From contig JBBRBB010000037.1 in the NCBI GenBank assembly GCA_038206235.1, positions 1 to 33,488 on the forward strand: a DNA stretch of 33,488 bases, written 5' to 3'. Shown one piece after another: positions 25,785 through 32,726 of the stretch; position 1 is the stretch's first letter, and every line of letters begins with the position of its first letter. Below the pieces are notes generated by a model. The model had not been told where the DNA came from. It was given only the letters and a program-made list of their open reading frames with translations, and did not search any database. A program made the position numbers and the translations under genes. This DNA is from JBBRBB01 sp038206235 (GTDB lineage: Bacteria; Bacteroidota; Bacteroidia; Chitinophagales; Chitinophagaceae).

Positions 25785-27152
25785 TTACTTTGTAAGAATC
25801 ATTGTCTTTGTATCTATCAGTTTACCATCTGCAACCAGGCTATATAAATATTGCCCGGAGTTGAGTGTACTGCCATGTATGGTAACCTGCGCTGTGCCTT
25901 TGGTTGTAATGGGATAAGATTGTAATTGTTTTCCATCAGCGGTGCTTACTATTATCATGGCAGATTTTACAGAAGCAGGAATTGTGCATTGAATTTTTGT
26001 GTCTGCACTAAACGGGTTGGGTGTGTTTTGATTAAGATATGCATTGATAGCCGATGTTGTGCTGCTGCGTTTTTCCTGTAATAACTGTACTATTTGTTTT
26101 AATTCAGACACCTGTTGCTGCAACTGCGAAATGGTTTGCTCCTGCTCCTGCATACCCTTTATCATAATAGGAATGAGTTCAGTATAATTGAGTGCTTTGA
26201 AATCAATAATTTCAGAATTTTTTGGTTTTTGTTCAGTTTCATTTTTCGAATCTGAAGGCTTGAAGGGTATGGCTTTGCCTGCATCAAATTTTGTATCCTT
26301 CACTAAATTGGGTAATACCTTTTCTACATCCTGCGCAATTAAACCGTAATGGTTTCCTTGCGGAAGGTTCATAAGCTTATAATTTCCATCATGGCGAAAA
26401 TCATATTGTTTGGGATGCAATTGGTTAATAATATCCATTGCGCGGGAAAAATCCTGAATGTTTCGTTTTAATTTTTGATCTGAACCGTAATATGTACCTG
26501 TTGTATAAACATCACCTTCAAAATAACCTGCATAATAAAGTGAATTATCACGGGTAGTTCCCCATACTCCATAGTTTCCATATCCAACAACTCCTTTACT
26601 GTTATAACCACCATCGTTTTCTGCAAAACCGTATATACCGGAAGAATATACTGAAGAACCATACGTACCAATGGTTGGCGAATATCCGTACACACCACAA
26701 CTATTTCCTCTGGCAAATACCCCATAACCCGATGAGCTACTATTTCCTATATAAGTTGTGCCTCCGTTAAAATTTAAATACAAATCACTTGCTGTTCCAT
26801 TAAAACGAGCCTGGATAAAACTTCCATCCAACCCCATGTTGGTGCTTCCTGTATTACCGATTACTACATAACCCGGCGATAAAAGCGAAACAGGCGAGCC
26901 GCCATCCACATTCAATTTTGCGGCAGGGCTTTTAGTGCCAATTCCCAAATTGCCGGCAGCGGCAATTCGCATACGTTCAATGTTATTGGTGCGAAACAGG
27001 AGCGCTTTATTATCTGTAGTACCAAGAAAATTGGTTGGTGAAACAGTTCCTGCATTACCTGTTAAAGACCAGCTTTGGGCTTTAATATTTTGAAAGTTAC
27101 CGGCTGCTAAAAATGCTGATGCAGCGAGTAAGAATGTGAAAATTTTTTTCAT
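25785..27152 (-). CDS. T9SS fibre-like protein with peptidase S74 chaperone, paralogue 3
   Basis: 455 residues. Shared signal peptide and head, including GIGTKSPAAKLNVDGG. The centre is short and differs from the others (YIGNSSSSGYGVFARGNS, VYSSGIYGFAENDGG, VVGYGNYGVWG). S74 domain from SDQKLKRNI (S224, K229), then the coiled coil (QEQTISQLQQQVSELKQIV). The sorting domain differs most here: CTIPASVKSAMIIVSTADGK, ITTKGTAQVTIHGS, LNSGQYLYSLVADGKLI. It follows paralogue 4 by 57 bases. The surface-exposed role and likely self-cleavage are inferred from family knowledge. Confidence 0.9.
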   Translation of the reverse strand: MKKIFTFLLAASAFLAAGNFQNIKAQSWSLTGNAGTVSPTNFLGTTDNKALLFRTNNIERMRIAAAGNLGIGTKSPAAKLNVDGGSPVSLLSPGYVVIGNTGSTNMGLDGSFIQARFNGTASDLYLNFNGGTTYIGNSSSSGYGVFARGNSCGVYGYSPTIGTYGSSVYSSGIYGFAENDGGYNSKGVVGYGNYGVWGTTRDNSLYYAGYFEGDVYTTGTYYGSDQKLKRNIQDFSRAMDIINQLHPKQYDFRHDGNYKLMNLPQGNHYGLIAQDVEKVLPNLVKDTKFDAGKAIPFKPSDSKNETEQKPKNSEIIDFKALNYTELIPIMIKGMQEQEQTISQLQQQVSELKQIVQLLQEKRSSTTSAINAYLNQNTPNPFSADTKIQCTIPASVKSAMIIVSTADGKQLQSYPITTKGTAQVTIHGSTLNSGQYLYSLVADGKLIDTKTMILTK

Positions 27153-27209
27153 GATTTTAAATTTTTAGACTGTTGTAGATTAAATGATAAAAATGTTTTT
27201 CTTCCCGAA

Positions 27210-28718
27210 TTACTTTGTAAGTATCATAGTTTTTGTATCTAAAACTTTACCGTCAATTACAAGACTGTATAAATAACTGCCGGCTGCTAATGTGCTGCCA
27301 TGAATAGTGAGTTGTGAATTGCCACCGGTTACATTATAAGATTGCAGTTGCTTACCATCCTGCGCTGAAATAATTACCTGCGCTGTTTTTGCGGAGGCAG
27401 GAATTGTGCATTTAATTTTTGTATCAGTAGTAAAAGGGTTGGGTGTGTTTTGACTGAGATATGTATTGCTTATTTCCGACGAAGAAGATTTTGATAAAGA
27501 TGTGTTTGAATTGCCTGAGAGTTTTTCTATTACTTTTTCGAGCCTGTTAATTTGTTCCTGCTGCTCCTGTATTCCCTTTATTAATATAGGAATAAGTTCA
27601 GTATAATTTAAGGCTTTGAAATTAATTGTCTCAGAGTTTTTAATATCTTCTGTGTTGGCATTTGCTTTGCCATAACGTGTTTCAAACTTACTGTCCTTTA
27701 CTAAGTTGGGCAATATTTTTTCTACATCCTGCGCAATTAAACCGTAATGGTTTCCTTGCGGAAGGTTCATAAGTTTATAATTTCCATCATGGCGAAAATC
27801 ATATTGTTTAGGATGCAATTGGTTAATAATATCCATTGCGCTGGAAAAGTCTTTAATATTTTGCTTTAGATTTTTATCTGAACTAACCAAATACCCGGCG
27901 GCATATACATAACCATTAAAATAGCCTGCATAGTAGTATTGATAATTATCTGTTGTTGCATAAAGTGCATGGTAAGATGTGGAGAAGGCTGCCACTCCAA
28001 AATTAGTTGATGAATGCGCATCTACGCCAGACCCATACGTTGAAATTGCCTTAACACCGGCACCATAACTACCGTCATTCGAACTGTAAATTGTAGCATC
28101 GAAATTGCTGCTGGGTTTTGTTTTAGAAACATGAATACCTTCTCCGTCTCCTGATTTGGTTGAATTAAGAATATAACCATTCACAGGGTCTGTAACATTA
28201 ATACCATTAAGAGCAGAACCTGCATTTACGGTTAAGGCATAAGCGGAATTACTACCTCCATGAATACCTACTGTTCCATCTGCTGCTACAATAAGACCTG
28301 TGCCATTTTCGCCTATGTATGTACTTCCTCCATAAAAATTTACAAATAAACCATTGACGCTTCCATTATAACGGGCCTGAATTACATTATAATCCATAGA
28401 CAGATTAGAACCAGTAGTATTTCCCAGTACCAAATATCCCGGGGATGTAAGTGAAACATACTCTCCACCATCCACATGCAATTTCGCAGCAGGGCTTTTA
28501 GTGCCAATACCCAATTTACCGATAGCCGAAAGGCGCATGCGCTCAATATTATTGGTGCGAAAAAGAAGCGCTTTATTATCTGTAGTGCCAAGAAAATTGG
28601 TTGGCGAAACAGTTCCTGCATTACCGGTTAAAGACCAGCTTTGCGCTTTACTGTTTTGAAAGTTACCGGCTGCAAAAACTGCTGATGCAGCGAGTAAGAA
28701 TGTGAAAATTTTTTTCAT
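27210..28718 (-). CDS. T9SS fibre-like protein with peptidase S74 chaperone, paralogue 4
   Basis: 502 residues, first gene of the tandem set. Head as in paralogue 1 (LGIGTKSPAAKLHVDGGEYVSL; GIHGGSNSAYALTVNAGSALNGINV), with the same TDPVNGYILNSTKSGDGEGI segment. Its fibre repeat is only four units of 10 residues (222-261: VKAISTYGSG, VDAHSSTNFG, VAAFSTSYHA, LYATTDNYQY), against thirteen in paralogue 1. S74 domain: SDKNLKQNI with S280 and K285. Coiled coil and Ser-rich linker (NTSLSKSSSSEIS) lead to the type A sorting domain. No gene lies immediately upstream, so a promoter should be in the 28719-29000 stretch; I could not identify it with confidence. Confidence 0.9.
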   Translation of the reverse strand: MKKIFTFLLAASAVFAAGNFQNSKAQSWSLTGNAGTVSPTNFLGTTDNKALLFRTNNIERMRLSAIGKLGIGTKSPAAKLHVDGGEYVSLTSPGYLVLGNTTGSNLSMDYNVIQARYNGSVNGLFVNFYGGSTYIGENGTGLIVAADGTVGIHGGSNSAYALTVNAGSALNGINVTDPVNGYILNSTKSGDGEGIHVSKTKPSSNFDATIYSSNDGSYGAGVKAISTYGSGVDAHSSTNFGVAAFSTSYHALYATTDNYQYYYAGYFNGYVYAAGYLVSSDKNLKQNIKDFSSAMDIINQLHPKQYDFRHDGNYKLMNLPQGNHYGLIAQDVEKILPNLVKDSKFETRYGKANANTEDIKNSETINFKALNYTELIPILIKGIQEQQEQINRLEKVIEKLSGNSNTSLSKSSSSEISNTYLSQNTPNPFTTDTKIKCTIPASAKTAQVIISAQDGKQLQSYNVTGGNSQLTIHGSTLAAGSYLYSLVIDGKVLDTKTMILTK

Positions 28719-29318
28719 GAGAAAAATGTTTAGAGTAAATAATTAATGTAATAGAATAGAATTTGCATAAAAGCAAGTGGTGCCTCTGCACTGCCTGCGA
28801 TTAATGTACTATTACGGAAATAAAAATAGATAGTGTTTGCTGCCGGGAAAAAGGGTTTTGATTAGTCGGGCACCTTTGCTTATTAAGTGAGGTAATATTG
28901 CTGATTTTTATACATGCTGATTGCAAAACATTCTTGTGCCAAATTGAAAAGAAAATTTTCACTGAAAATAAATATCTAATGAAAGTTGGTTTTATTACGT
29001 TTTCTATGGGTATCAATCTTTAATCCGAAGGATTGAAATATGAATCCCGCATGTGCGGGATGAAATACGGGGCACACACTCTGCCAATACACTGCAACTC
29101 CAAAATGAGTTGAATAAAATCAAAGCAAGTCCTTATGATAAAATTCAATTTCATTCTCCATTGCGCAATTCAATAATTCTTCTTTGAATGTTTTGTATGA
29201 TGTTTTTTTTATTTTTTACATATTCAATCAATTTGCATTTCTCCTTTTATTCAACCCTTACAGGTTGATCGTATGAGTTTATGTTTTTGCTCCGTATTTC
29301 ATACGGAGTTCTTCGTTT
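28719..29318. other. Non-coding, hairpin-rich gap
   Basis: No credible gene. It must hold the promoter of the S74/T9SS cluster. From 29013 on it contains four short perfect or near-perfect hairpins, and a fifth at 29321-29334 lies just beyond (described separately). Two short frames in it have no coding character. Confidence 0.6.
29013..29061. repeat. Hairpin pair
   Basis: First hairpin at 29013-29036 (TCAATCTTT / AAGGATTGA, one wobble pair). Second at 29044-29061 (ATCCCGCA, loop TG, TGCGGGAT), with an 8-base perfect stem. They are followed by GAAATACGGGG, which echoes the CCGTATTTC of the hairpin at 29290. Confidence 0.7.
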
Positions 29319-29334
29319 TTGACCCCTTCGGGTC
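29251..29334. repeat. Three successive hairpins
   Basis: Stems TCAACC/GGTTGA (29251-29268), CTCCGTAT/ATACGGAG (29290-29308) and GACCC/GGGTC (29321-29334). The last leads into the nucleotidyltransferase remnant. Such chains of hairpins are common in Bacteroidota intergenic DNA; their role is unknown. Confidence 0.7.
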
Positions 29335-29564
29335 TAAAAGAACTTATTTTTGATGAGGTCTTTGCTTTATGTAAAACATATAATTCAGAAGGTTTGAAAA
29401 TCAGGTATATTGATTTACCCTATTTATTAAAAGCAAAAAAAGCAGCAGGCAGATATAAAGACATGGAAGATATAAAACAATTAAAAAAAAGCGATAAGGC
29501 AGATTGTTCAAAAAAACATCTTAGTTCATTCAGCTTCTGCAAATTGTGCAACAGCAGTGTTTAA
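29319..29564 (+). pseudogene. C-terminal remnant of a nucleotidyltransferase-like protein
   Basis: The only plus-strand frame with protein character. ELIFDEVFALCKTYNSEGLK then IRYIDLPYLLKAKKAAGRYK and DMEDIKQLKK resembles the C-terminal part of DUF6036/AbiEii-like nucleotidyltransferases, where a 'I..L..LI..K.A.GR.KD..D...L' motif is typical. The nucleotidyltransferase core with its catalytic Asp residues is absent: immediately upstream lie the hairpins. The frame runs on past the likely natural end. Probably a leftover of an antitoxin or toxin gene destroyed by repeat insertion or deletion. Confidence 0.55.
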
Positions 29565-30129
29565 AAAATTTGGCACAATATGTTTGTAGGTGTACATTAT
29601 TTTGTCGGGGTCATTTTTTTGCGCCGGGTTTCACGCTGCAGACAAACCATGAGGAGAGAGCCCCGCGGAATGGAAGGATAAATTGAACATCCTGCAAACA
29701 TCAGCTACTGAATGAGGCAGAACTCCAAAAGTAAATTTTCAAACAGGCGGCTAATAACTTTCTACTTTTAGAAAAACAAATTGTTCTTCTGCTTAATCTC
29801 TTTAAATGTGTTCTCAGGCTCAGGTTCTTTCGCTCTATAAAATTCGTTCCATATTGTGATGTACAATGAATTTGAGAAGGCAGCAATGAAGCATATCTTT
29901 AATTTATCTGTGCAAACTTTCCTTGCATTTGATAACACTACGGTATCAGTAACCAGCTTTAAGGTATTGCCTGTTCTGCTGCCTGCGGAAAAATCAATAA
30001 CCTCTTTTGTATCTTTTCGCATGGCATAAACAACCCATAGTAATTGTGTTTTCTTTCGCACATAAGTGCATAGCTCATCTATTTCATAATCTTTGCCAAA
30101 ATTGATAATACCGATTGTGCATCTGTAAT

Positions 30130-30149
30130 ATCCCGATGTATCGGGATAA
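30130..30149. repeat. TATCCCGAT palindrome inside IS1-like remnant
   Basis: Perfect 9-base stem TATCCCGAT with loop GT and ATCGGGATA. Its core TCCCGAT-NN-ATCGGGA is the same as the palindrome in the helicase gene at 1396-1411. It lies at the junction of the InsA-like and InsB-like parts, where extra codons (CYPDTSGYYRC) break the transposase similarity. Confidence 0.75.
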
Positions 30150-30463
30150 CAGATACCGGATAAGTGGGATTAATTTTAAAATACAATTGGTATAACAGGT
30201 TTTGTAATCAATTTAGCTATATAGAGAATGCGCCTAAGAACTGGGCTTGTTGATATTTGCAACAATCTTGCTATGCTTCTTATGCCACAGCCCTCTTTGG
30301 TTAAATTTATAATCCAGTTACTAATGCTATGCTCAAAAGCTTTTTTTGCATAGTCTTGTAAAAAAGTTTTACAGCATCCCTTACAATAGTAGCGTTGTTT
30401 ATTTGTTTTATTTCTGCAATACTTTATACTTTGTAGCTGGCAATAAGGACAAATTATTTTTTC

Positions 30464-30481
30464 ACCAACTCTTTTGAGACA
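30464..30481. repeat. 18-base direct repeat, copy A
   Basis: ACCAACTCTTTTGAGACA; an exact second copy is at 30618-30635, 154 bases away. This copy lies in the InsA-like coding part, near its start. Confidence 0.8.
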
Positions 30482-30501
30482 CTTAGGAGTGTTTAAATGC
30501 A

Positions 30502-30524
30502 TTAGAGGCTGTTTTAGCCTCTAA
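30502..30524. repeat. Inverted repeat at start of IS1-like remnant
   Basis: TTAGAGGCT, loop GTTTT, AGCCTCTAA: a perfect 9-base stem directly upstream of the transposase-like start. It could be a regulatory hairpin or part of a repeat. No oligo-T run follows on either strand in the way expected for a good terminator. Confidence 0.55.
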
Positions 30525-30615
30525 AAATAATTACGATGAGCTACAACCACTTTAAAAAAAGAGAAAAATTGAAAGGCAGAACTAAAAATAGCGTAGATAC
30601 AATTGATAAAGTTGC

Positions 30616-30750
30616 CTACCAACTCTTTTGAGACATTACCAAATTTTCAAGGGCTTCAAAAATCTCCATGCCAAATCCTACAGGGTCAGTATAGGTATTT
30701 CCCCAGTTATAAATTGCAGCAAAATCATTACCTACCAAGGGTATAGCCAC
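30616..30750 (-). pseudogene. Short coding remnant, possibly the tip of a lost Rhs-type protein
   Basis: 44 codons from a GTG to TAG: VGNDFAAIYNWGNTYTDPVG then FGMEIFEALENLVM and SQKSW. The composition and motif look like real protein, but there is a stop directly upstream and no start region of its own. It overlaps the end of the membrane protein gene by 19 bases in another frame. It contains copy B of the 18-base repeat. I infer a severed C-terminal end, perhaps of an earlier toxin or immunity gene. Confidence 0.35.
30618..30635. repeat. 18-base direct repeat, copy B
   Basis: ACCAACTCTTTTGAGACA, identical to 30464-30481. Together the copies bracket the start of the IS1-like remnant and its inverted repeat. 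Confidence 0.8.
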
Positions 30751-31043
30751 AACTTACTCCATATTAAGAAACCGATTATTGATAAAATTCCTATAATAAG
30801 TTTCAGCCACCATTTTTCTTTATAAAAAATGGAGACAAAAAAAGTGACTACAAAAAAAAGAACAGGTATTATTTGATACTTCATGATATTTTCTCCCGTA
30901 TTAATCCACCATTCTACATTCTCTTTGGTTAAATGATGAAAGTTATACCACACAAAGATGGCAAGCACTATTAAAAGTGTTTGTAACAATGCCATTAAAT
31001 AAGAAATTTTATACATTTTGAATTTTTTAATGATTGAAGCCAT
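30732..31043 (-). CDS. Small membrane protein, candidate immunity to the Rhs tip toxin
   Basis: 103 residues from the ATG at 31043 (MASIIKKFKMYKIS), chosen because the 29 upstream codons are inside the toxin gene. Three hydrophobic segments: ALLQTLLIVLAIFVWY, IIPVLFFVVTFFVSIFY and WLKLIIGILSIIGFLIW. No known domain. Its start overlaps the last 17 bases of the orphan Rhs tip gene, a tight coupling typical of toxin-immunity pairs. An inner-membrane immunity protein fits a toxin acting in the periplasm or at the membrane. Function is inferred from position alone. Confidence 0.65.
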   Translation of the reverse strand: MASIIKKFKMYKISYLMALLQTLLIVLAIFVWYNFHHLTKENVEWWINTGENIMKYQIIPVLFFVVTFFVSIFYKEKWWLKLIIGILSIIGFLIWSKLWLYPW

Positions 31044-32181
31044 AAAAATTCCATTGATAAAAAGAAGTACCTGATAAAAAAAGAAGAGAAGGAATTGTTT
31101 CGCTAAGGCTGATATTATGATAATTGCCATTTGCTATCGAATAATATCCGATTTGAACAGGAACTCCTTTATATCCAATACTGAATGGGTCTTCTGTATG
31201 AAAGGGGTCTGACAAATAACAAGCTATTCTTCCAGCAAGATCAGGGAAATTTCCTTGAGCTATATATATCGCATTCGGTGTAATGTTGGTAATTACTTGT
31301 GTATGTCCAACCTCTCCTTTTTCATTTGAAAATAAAATTAAATCACCTGCATCAGCAGATGAATAACCATCCAAGCGAATTGTATTTTGGTATTTAGGAT
31401 TTCCTAAATCATTTGCACCTGTCGTTGACGCAACAGTACGGTAATAATCAGCCAAACTATTAAAATCTTGAGGTTTGTATCCTTCAGGATTACTTCCATT
31501 TTTGATACTTAAAGGCAAACCGTTTGCTGCTGAAAAAAGCATTAAAAGATTTAAAGCAAAATCCTCACATGTAAATTTTTCTCCGGAACCTTCTAAATCT
31601 TTTGCTATGGTACTGGCAAATTGGCGGTATTCATTTATAAATCCTTCATCCCATTGATTTGATACATCCCATGCACCGCCACAAGTACCGTTGAAATAAG
31701 TCAAATCGAATTTCCAATCTGAGGAAATTGTTAAGGAAGAATTATTGGGCATTATATTGTATAATGTTACAAAAAAATCATATAAATTTCCTCCCCCACC
31801 ATTTCCCCCATAATCATTAATGCCACCGCCACCATCAATTGGAGGTCCATTCGGTGTCATTCCAACTGCACCAGGCATCTGTTGACCATCATGAGGACTT
31901 CCCATCACCCAATCTAATGCAGCATCTAATCCCGTTGGGTCGTTGTAATAAATAGGGTCGTTATTCGCAAATGCATAAGGGCTTTGGTTTATGTTTTTGC
32001 CAGCCAGCGCATCTACTCCCGTAAACCTTCCAATCTGTGCATCATAATTTCTAAAGGGTGTTTCATAATAATAAACATCAAAGCTTTCGTTCAATTCTGT
32101 GCCACCATTAAACTTGTACCTTACCCCCTGCCCCTCTCCACTGGTGGAGAGGGGTGCTGCCATGCTGCTTATACTTTTCAT
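31027..32181 (-). CDS. Orphan Rhs tip with papain-like-fold candidate toxin
   Basis: 384 residues; the frame is open 8 codons further upstream (NYYPFGLE, to 32205), where a TAA stop cuts off the rest of the Rhs core. Core signature: YYPFGLEMKSIS, YYYETPFRNYDAQIGRFTGV, DALAGKNINQSPYAFANNDP then IYYNDPTGLD. A Gly-rich linker (GGGGINDYGGNGGGGN) leads to the toxin: C205 in EKFTCEDFALNLL, GDLILFSNEKGEVGH with H293, and IYIAQGNF. This Cys ... His order fits papain-like enzymes (transglutaminase-like or NlpC/CHAP-like); the substrate, peptidoglycan or protein, is unclear. A palindromic repeat at 32119-32160 adds APLSTSGEGQGVR in frame. Being headless, it could only work if recombined onto a full-length Rhs gene. 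Confidence 0.8.
   Translation of the reverse strand: MKSISSMAAPLSTSGEGQGVRYKFNGGTELNESFDVYYYETPFRNYDAQIGRFTGVDALAGKNINQSPYAFANNDPIYYNDPTGLDAALDWVMGSPHDGQQMPGAVGMTPNGPPIDGGGGINDYGGNGGGGNLYDFFVTLYNIMPNNSSLTISSDWKFDLTYFNGTCGGAWDVSNQWDEGFINEYRQFASTIAKDLEGSGEKFTCEDFALNLLMLFSAANGLPLSIKNGSNPEGYKPQDFNSLADYYRTVASTTGANDLGNPKYQNTIRLDGYSSADAGDLILFSNEKGEVGHTQVITNITPNAIYIAQGNFPDLAGRIACYLSDPFHTEDPFSIGYKGVPVQIGYYSIANGNYHNISLSETIPSLLFLSGTSFYQWNFYGFNH
32119..32160. repeat. Palindromic repeat inside Rhs tip
   Basis: CCCCTCTCCA, loop CTGG, TGGAGAGGGG (32131-32154), preceded by the 18 bases at 32123-32140 also found at 1378-1395 in the helicase gene. It is translated within the Rhs core between SISS and YKFNGG, where relatives usually have no such segment. 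Confidence 0.75.
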
Positions 32182-32300
32182 CTCCAGCCCGAACGGGTAA
32201 TAATTTTATTTTTTTCAACTCAATGCGATTTATCTTTCAAAGAACTTTTACCGTGCAAAATTTCGGAAACTAACTAAATAATAACCATGGAAGGAGTTTC

Positions 32301-32726
32301 TTATTCTAATTCCTTAAAAACTTTTGTAAAACTTAAAGTTTCAGGTACACCTAACTCTTTACGCTTATTTTCAAAGCTATCTTTTGTCATTGGTCCAATT
32401 ACATCCTTTTCATTATAGTATTGCACGTTTTTAATTGGAATAATATAATAGTTGGTAATTGATTTATCAATCTTCGTAAGTTCTTCCGGATGTTGTTTTG
32501 CAATTATATATTTATCATTATATCCTACTGCAAAAACAGTTGAGGGTATAATACCAATGCGATATATACTATCTAAATGGCAAACAGTCATATCACTCAT
32601 ATCATCTATTGCTAATAAATAAAATCTTCCTGTTAATTTTTCATTATGCGAAGCAGCGCCTATGCATCCAGTAAGTAATAACAATACCAAACTGATGTGT
32701 ACACTTTTATTTTTAAAATTTATCAT
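32301..32726 (-). CDS. Small lipoprotein, candidate immunity to the edge toxin
   Basis: 141 residues with a lipobox (LLLTGC, Cys21). The mature part (RFYLLAIDDMSDMTVCHLDS, VFAVGYNDKYIIAKQHPEEL, YYIIPI) recalls DUF3997-type small lipoproteins, in which 'YNDKYIIAKQ' is typical; this is from memory and not checked. Its ATG overlaps the stop of the upstream Rhs-type toxin gene as ATGA, so translation is coupled. That position and the envelope location suggest an immunity lipoprotein. The gene ends next to the truncated edge of the orphan Rhs tip. Confidence 0.7.
   Translation of the reverse strand: MINFKNKSVHISLVLLLLTGCIGAASHNEKLTGRFYLLAIDDMSDMTVCHLDSIYRIGIIPSTVFAVGYNDKYIIAKQHPEELTKIDKSITNYYIIPIKNVQYYNEKDVIGPMTKDSFENKRKELGVPETLSFTKVFKELE

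Larger units (their letters stand above)
29701..30502 (-). pseudogene. Decayed IS1-family-like transposase
   Basis: Read right to left: an InsA-like part (30502-30176) with zinc-binding CPYC ... YCKGC, NKQRYYCKGCCKTF and a helix-turn-helix GCGIRSIARLLQI; then TAA AAT TAA in the same frame and a palindrome (30130-30149); then an InsB-like part, DYEIDELCTYVRKKTQLLWV, VYAMRKDTKEVIDFSAGSRTG, with the DDE-type 'EIDE' Asp; then a shift of frame near 29880 to GTNFIERKNLSLRTHLKRLSRR and TICFSKSRKLLAACLKIYF, which is the standard IS1 C-terminus. The stops and frame change show it is inactive. Terminal inverted repeats were not identified. Confidence 0.8.

Noticed and set aside
28801..29016. 71-codon minus-strand frame in the gap upstream of the S74/T9SS cluster
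   Set aside because: Low-complexity translation with no motif, no operon context, and it ends in the hairpin region.
29568..29590. TTTGGCACAATATGTTTG resembles a sigma-54 promoter
   Set aside because: The spacing between GG and the expected GC element is wrong and no gene follows on the plus strand.
30537..30635. Plus-strand frame of 32 codons (MSYNHFKKREKLKGRTKNSV...)
   Set aside because: Too short, no known motif, and it ends in the 18-base repeat; not supported as a gene.
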